Assembly: GCA_003342815.1 (NCBI GenBank)
Contig: PTEX01000013.1
Location: 2,237,067-2,301,066 of the forward strand
Origin: Eudromia elegans
Taxonomy: Eukaryota; Chordata; Aves; Tinamiformes; Tinamidae
Direction: 5' to 3'
DNA length: 64,000 nucleotides
Both the position numbers and the translations under genes were made by a program. Shown in pieces: positions 61,051-64,000 of this stretch (the stretch's first letter is position 1; every line of letters begins with the position of its first letter). The notes under the pieces are model-generated. The model searched no databases, was not told the origin of the DNA, and was given only the letters and a program-made list of their open reading frames with translations.

Positions 61051-64000
61051 GTAAGTTACGATAATCAGTTAACTTATTTATCCCAGCAAATTGAAGTGCT
61101 TCAGTGTTTGAAATAAGTTCCAGAAATGTGAACCGAGAGCCTGCAACTATTTTGTGCCCATAGTTAAATAACTATAATAAAGATGAGAAAGTGCCAGAAA
61201 TATTCAGTTGAATATATGTCAATTTGCGTGTTGAGACTTAGCATAAGTGTAAGAAAGATACCAGCTTTGTGTTTTGTTTCCTCTGTAAAGCAATGGAGTT
61301 TGTTCTATAGCATGTCATTATTTAATGTGGAGGCAGTGTTCATATCAACGGACTTTTTTCCTCCCCAGCTGCCTGTTAGGTATAAGTGGAAGGAGAAAAT
61401 GTACTCACTATGGTTTGAATATAATCTGAACCTTAGCTGCTTCCTATTTTCTAGGGGAGCACGAGAGAAAAATCATTCTTCTAATAAGAATGTTAGAAAA
61501 TAGACCATACTGGGTTAGACCTGAGATCACCCTGCTCAAAGTCTTATCTCTGATAGTACTCAGTAGCAGACTTGTAAGGAAGATTAAAAAAACAGGCAGT
61601 ACGTTGTGTTACTTCCCTGGGATTTCTGCTGGCCTTTAGCAATTGGTGGTCAAAGATTTTTAGAGCCCATGGCACTGTTTCTGGATTTTTGCTACATGAG
61701 CCTTTGTAAACTTGAGCAGCCACGGTATCCTGCGGAAAGGCATTCCACAGCTTAATGAGGTGTTGTACAAAGGTAGTGTCCAAGCACCGGACAAAAGTAC
61801 CTTCTGGTTGGAGTTCAGAACTGTAATTAGTGCCTCTACCAGGATATATACAGATGCATATCAGCACAGCTAAGTGGAAGAGGCATTCAACTTAGAGTCA
61901 CTATTATGTTTATCATGGCTTAATGAGTTTACTATCAGCTTAGTTAAAATAGCTCCGTGTTTTTAGCCAGCAGCAAAAAACATGATGATACTATGTAGCA
62001 TTGCCTTCAATGCTGAGAGCGGGGGTGTTGCTGTAACTGCATTTGCCGCAAGTTCTGGCTGCGTGCAGTGACAGACACCCAACTAACACAAAAACCTTTG
62101 CTAGACTCTCTCAGCTTTAAGAGTGTTAGCCCTTACTGAATTTATCTTCAAGTGTCCTTGTAATGAGAAGTCAGAACAGGTATTTGTGGCTAAGAAGCCT
62201 AGTTGATGCAAGTTGTATGCAGCTGTAAACTTCTACAGTACCTTCTCAGTATCCTAATGCTAGGAAGTATACTCAGTCTTTCTCTGCATTATGAGGAAAG
62301 TCATAATGTATGTGTATAGAGTGTGCAAAGTGTTAGTGGCTGAATCTACTGGAGGCAGGTGAAAATTTGAGTAACACTAGCAGATAGTACATATGTACAT
62401 TTAATCTGACATGTTTGATGTTGTGCATTTAAAGGACTTTCTCTGCTTCCTGTGACTTCCCATTTCCTTGACTTTTTTTTTCCTATCACTTATTCCTGTG
62501 TCCTCTGTATATTTCCTTGTTTGAATACAGTGGTATTGATTTCCCCCCTTTTTGAGAAAATGGATGCTTGATGCCTTGGATGGAGCATCCCCAGACTCTC
62601 TATGGGCAAACACACTAGTGTTAGGTTGCCAAATGACTGTTTTGTGGCATACTGCAGTGTTCTAAATAATCTGGAAAACACATTATGTGATGTCTTTCTT
62701 TTTCTTGTATAAGCTCAAATACATTGACATGCAAGCTAGGCTTTGCTTTGTGCTCAACTCTACATTATGACTATCTGAAACAGTCTTGGTGGAAATGACT
62801 TATTAGTGCAAAAGCCTTTTCTTCTAGTCTTCAAAGGGCTGTTGTTAGGTCAGAGTAACACAAGATTATTGCTGTTCTATAGATGGTAATAGTTCCCACG
62901 TATATAGGCTAAGTATGGCCTTATAAAAGGATTAAAGTGATGCCCACTATAATAGTACCTTATTAGTCAAGTGCAATCTCTTTAAAGCAAAAGGTAACAA
63001 CCCAGGGATATATGTGCTGGAGAAGCAAATTGGATAAGTACAATGTCTTCATTGCAACATCTATGATAGCCTCAGGTTTTGGATGCTTCTACTTACGACA
63101 TACAGATGTTGTTGACAGGCTTGATCATCATGTATAGATACCCTCATAGTTATGATACTTTCATAAAACATATTGGGTTTAAGGCATTAGTGTGAAAACT
63201 TGTATTTTCATACAGTGATAAAGTTGCATTGTTCTCTTTGCCTGGTGCCTGCATCCAAATGCTTGTTCATACTAGCTTGTTTGTATTCTCGCTGTGTGTG
63301 GGACGGGGAGGGGAGCGGGGGTTAGAGGAGTGTTTAGTGTGTCAAATCTGCCCCAAACCTTCCTTCATGAGATTCTTTTTCCTCTGTCTACCTGTGTGTT
63401 GACTTTCTGCTCCTGTTGTAGCAGGAACCTGTGTGATCTTGTGGGAAGAGGATTGGACATGTTGTATAATCTTTTCCTTTCTGCAACTTTTTTTTTCTTT
63501 TCTCTGCGTTACATGTGTTATGTGCTGGAAAACACTTTTAAGCAGGTGCTTCTCTCTGTAGCCTGCTGGATTGTCTGGCCTTCGACAGCATCTTTTTTTT
63601 AATCTAGTGTTTTCATGTCTCAACTGCCTTTGTATTTCAGGCAGTGTCATAGCTTCTAAAGAAATCCCTCTTACTGTGGCTTTGTTAAGCTGACACAAGC
63701 AAATGCATGTGACTTTTTATAACCTGATGAATGGGCTCTTTATGCTGCCCTAAAAACCTGTGCTTGACTCTTTTCTTTTTTACTTCAATCCCTCAGTGAC
63801 AGGAGGTGAACAAAGAACCATTTTCTTTGCCTTTATTCCAACCATCAGACCCATGTTCTTGAATGTGTTTCCTTTCTTAAAGTTGAGCTGCACAGTGCAG
63901 TTGTCTTGTGTGGCACAGAAAAGCCCCCATGAAGTGAGACCTGTTGATCTGAAGGGTTTGATAATCTATGGCAAGAGTTTGTAGAGAGGCATGTATAGTG
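61051..64000 (+). other. ADIPOR2: ADIPOR2 intron 2 (runs off the window)
   Basis: The intron starts at the strong gtaagt donor. None of the later ADIPOR2 exons (acidic segment, WKDNDFLLHGHRPPMPSF-type region, transmembrane helices) is found before the window ends. The only feature noted is the reverse-oriented CR1 3' fragment. Confidence 0.8.
61478..61870 (-). mobile_element. CR1/L3-type LINE 3'-end fragment
   Basis: On the minus strand the element ends with ggtctaacccagtatggtct, the well-known 3' tail of an amniote CR1 family ('...gatggacctttggtctgacccagtatggc...ttcttatg'). Upstream on that strand, aagctgtggaatgcctttcc encodes KLWNAFPQDTVAAQVYK, the counterpart of the 'LWNSLPEDVVEAK' region near the C-terminus of the CR1 ORF2. 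It is about 390 bases long, 5'-truncated and diverged, so it is old. It appears to be a different copy from the one in the WNT5B intron. Confidence 0.75.

Noticed and set aside
1-64000. CRISPR arrays, tRNA or rRNA genes, operons, intact proviruses
   Set aside because: None seen. The window is vertebrate; no cloverleaf genes, regular spacer repeats or retroviral gag/pol/env-like frames were recognised by eye.

Overview
This looks like a bird chromosome, although a crocodile or turtle cannot be excluded from the sequence alone. It carries two neighbouring vertebrate genes on the + strand in the conserved order WNT5B then ADIPOR2. The layout is compact: about 8 kb separates the WNT5B stop codon from the ADIPOR2 CpG-island promoter. 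Transposon load is low and consists mostly of very old CR1/L3-type LINE and SINE-like fragments.

Region by region. Bases 1-1000 are a degenerate GC-rich pentamer array (CYGRR-type units) with a local 45-bp higher-order repeat. Bases 1000-2080 are CpG-rich and might be a distal promoter, but no gene can be assigned. Bases 2080-16180 hold no recognisable coding sequence; they contain simple repeats and a five-copy, 42-bp minisatellite at 15578-15789. A strong CpG island (about 16180-17840) is broken by a 554-base run of N (16865-17418), whose right edge is a GGGAC pentamer array. WNT5B follows as three coding exons (17837-18084, 23896-24188, 32129-32587) with good splice sites. They encode 332 residues from Ser-Leu-Ala-Met-Asn to the C-terminal Cys-Lys. 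The first coding exon (signal peptide, ending Asn-Ser-Trp-Trp in known WNT5 proteins) is not visible and probably lies in the gap or outside the window. The second WNT5B intron contains a roughly 2.4-kb, heavily decayed CR1-type LINE (about 26480-28890).

After WNT5B come an AU-rich 3' UTR, intergenic DNA with two old interspersed-repeat fragments, and then the ADIPOR2 CpG-island promoter and non-coding exon 1 (donor at 41165). A 19.6-kb first intron leads to the first coding exon of ADIPOR2 (60814-61050, ATG at 60886). Intron 2 runs off the right end and contains a CR1 3'-end fragment in reverse orientation (about 61480-61870).

The two genes are not an operon and act separately. WNT5B encodes a secreted, lipid-modified Wnt ligand, classically of the non-canonical pathway. 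ADIPOR2 encodes a seven-transmembrane adiponectin receptor of the PAQR family. I found no previously undescribed system. The points most worth a second look are the missing WNT5B leader exon at the pentamer-flanked gap, the higher-order pentamer array, the old CR1 copy with legible reverse-transcriptase motifs, and a CpG-bearing coding-like island at 53.4 kb inside the ADIPOR2 intron.
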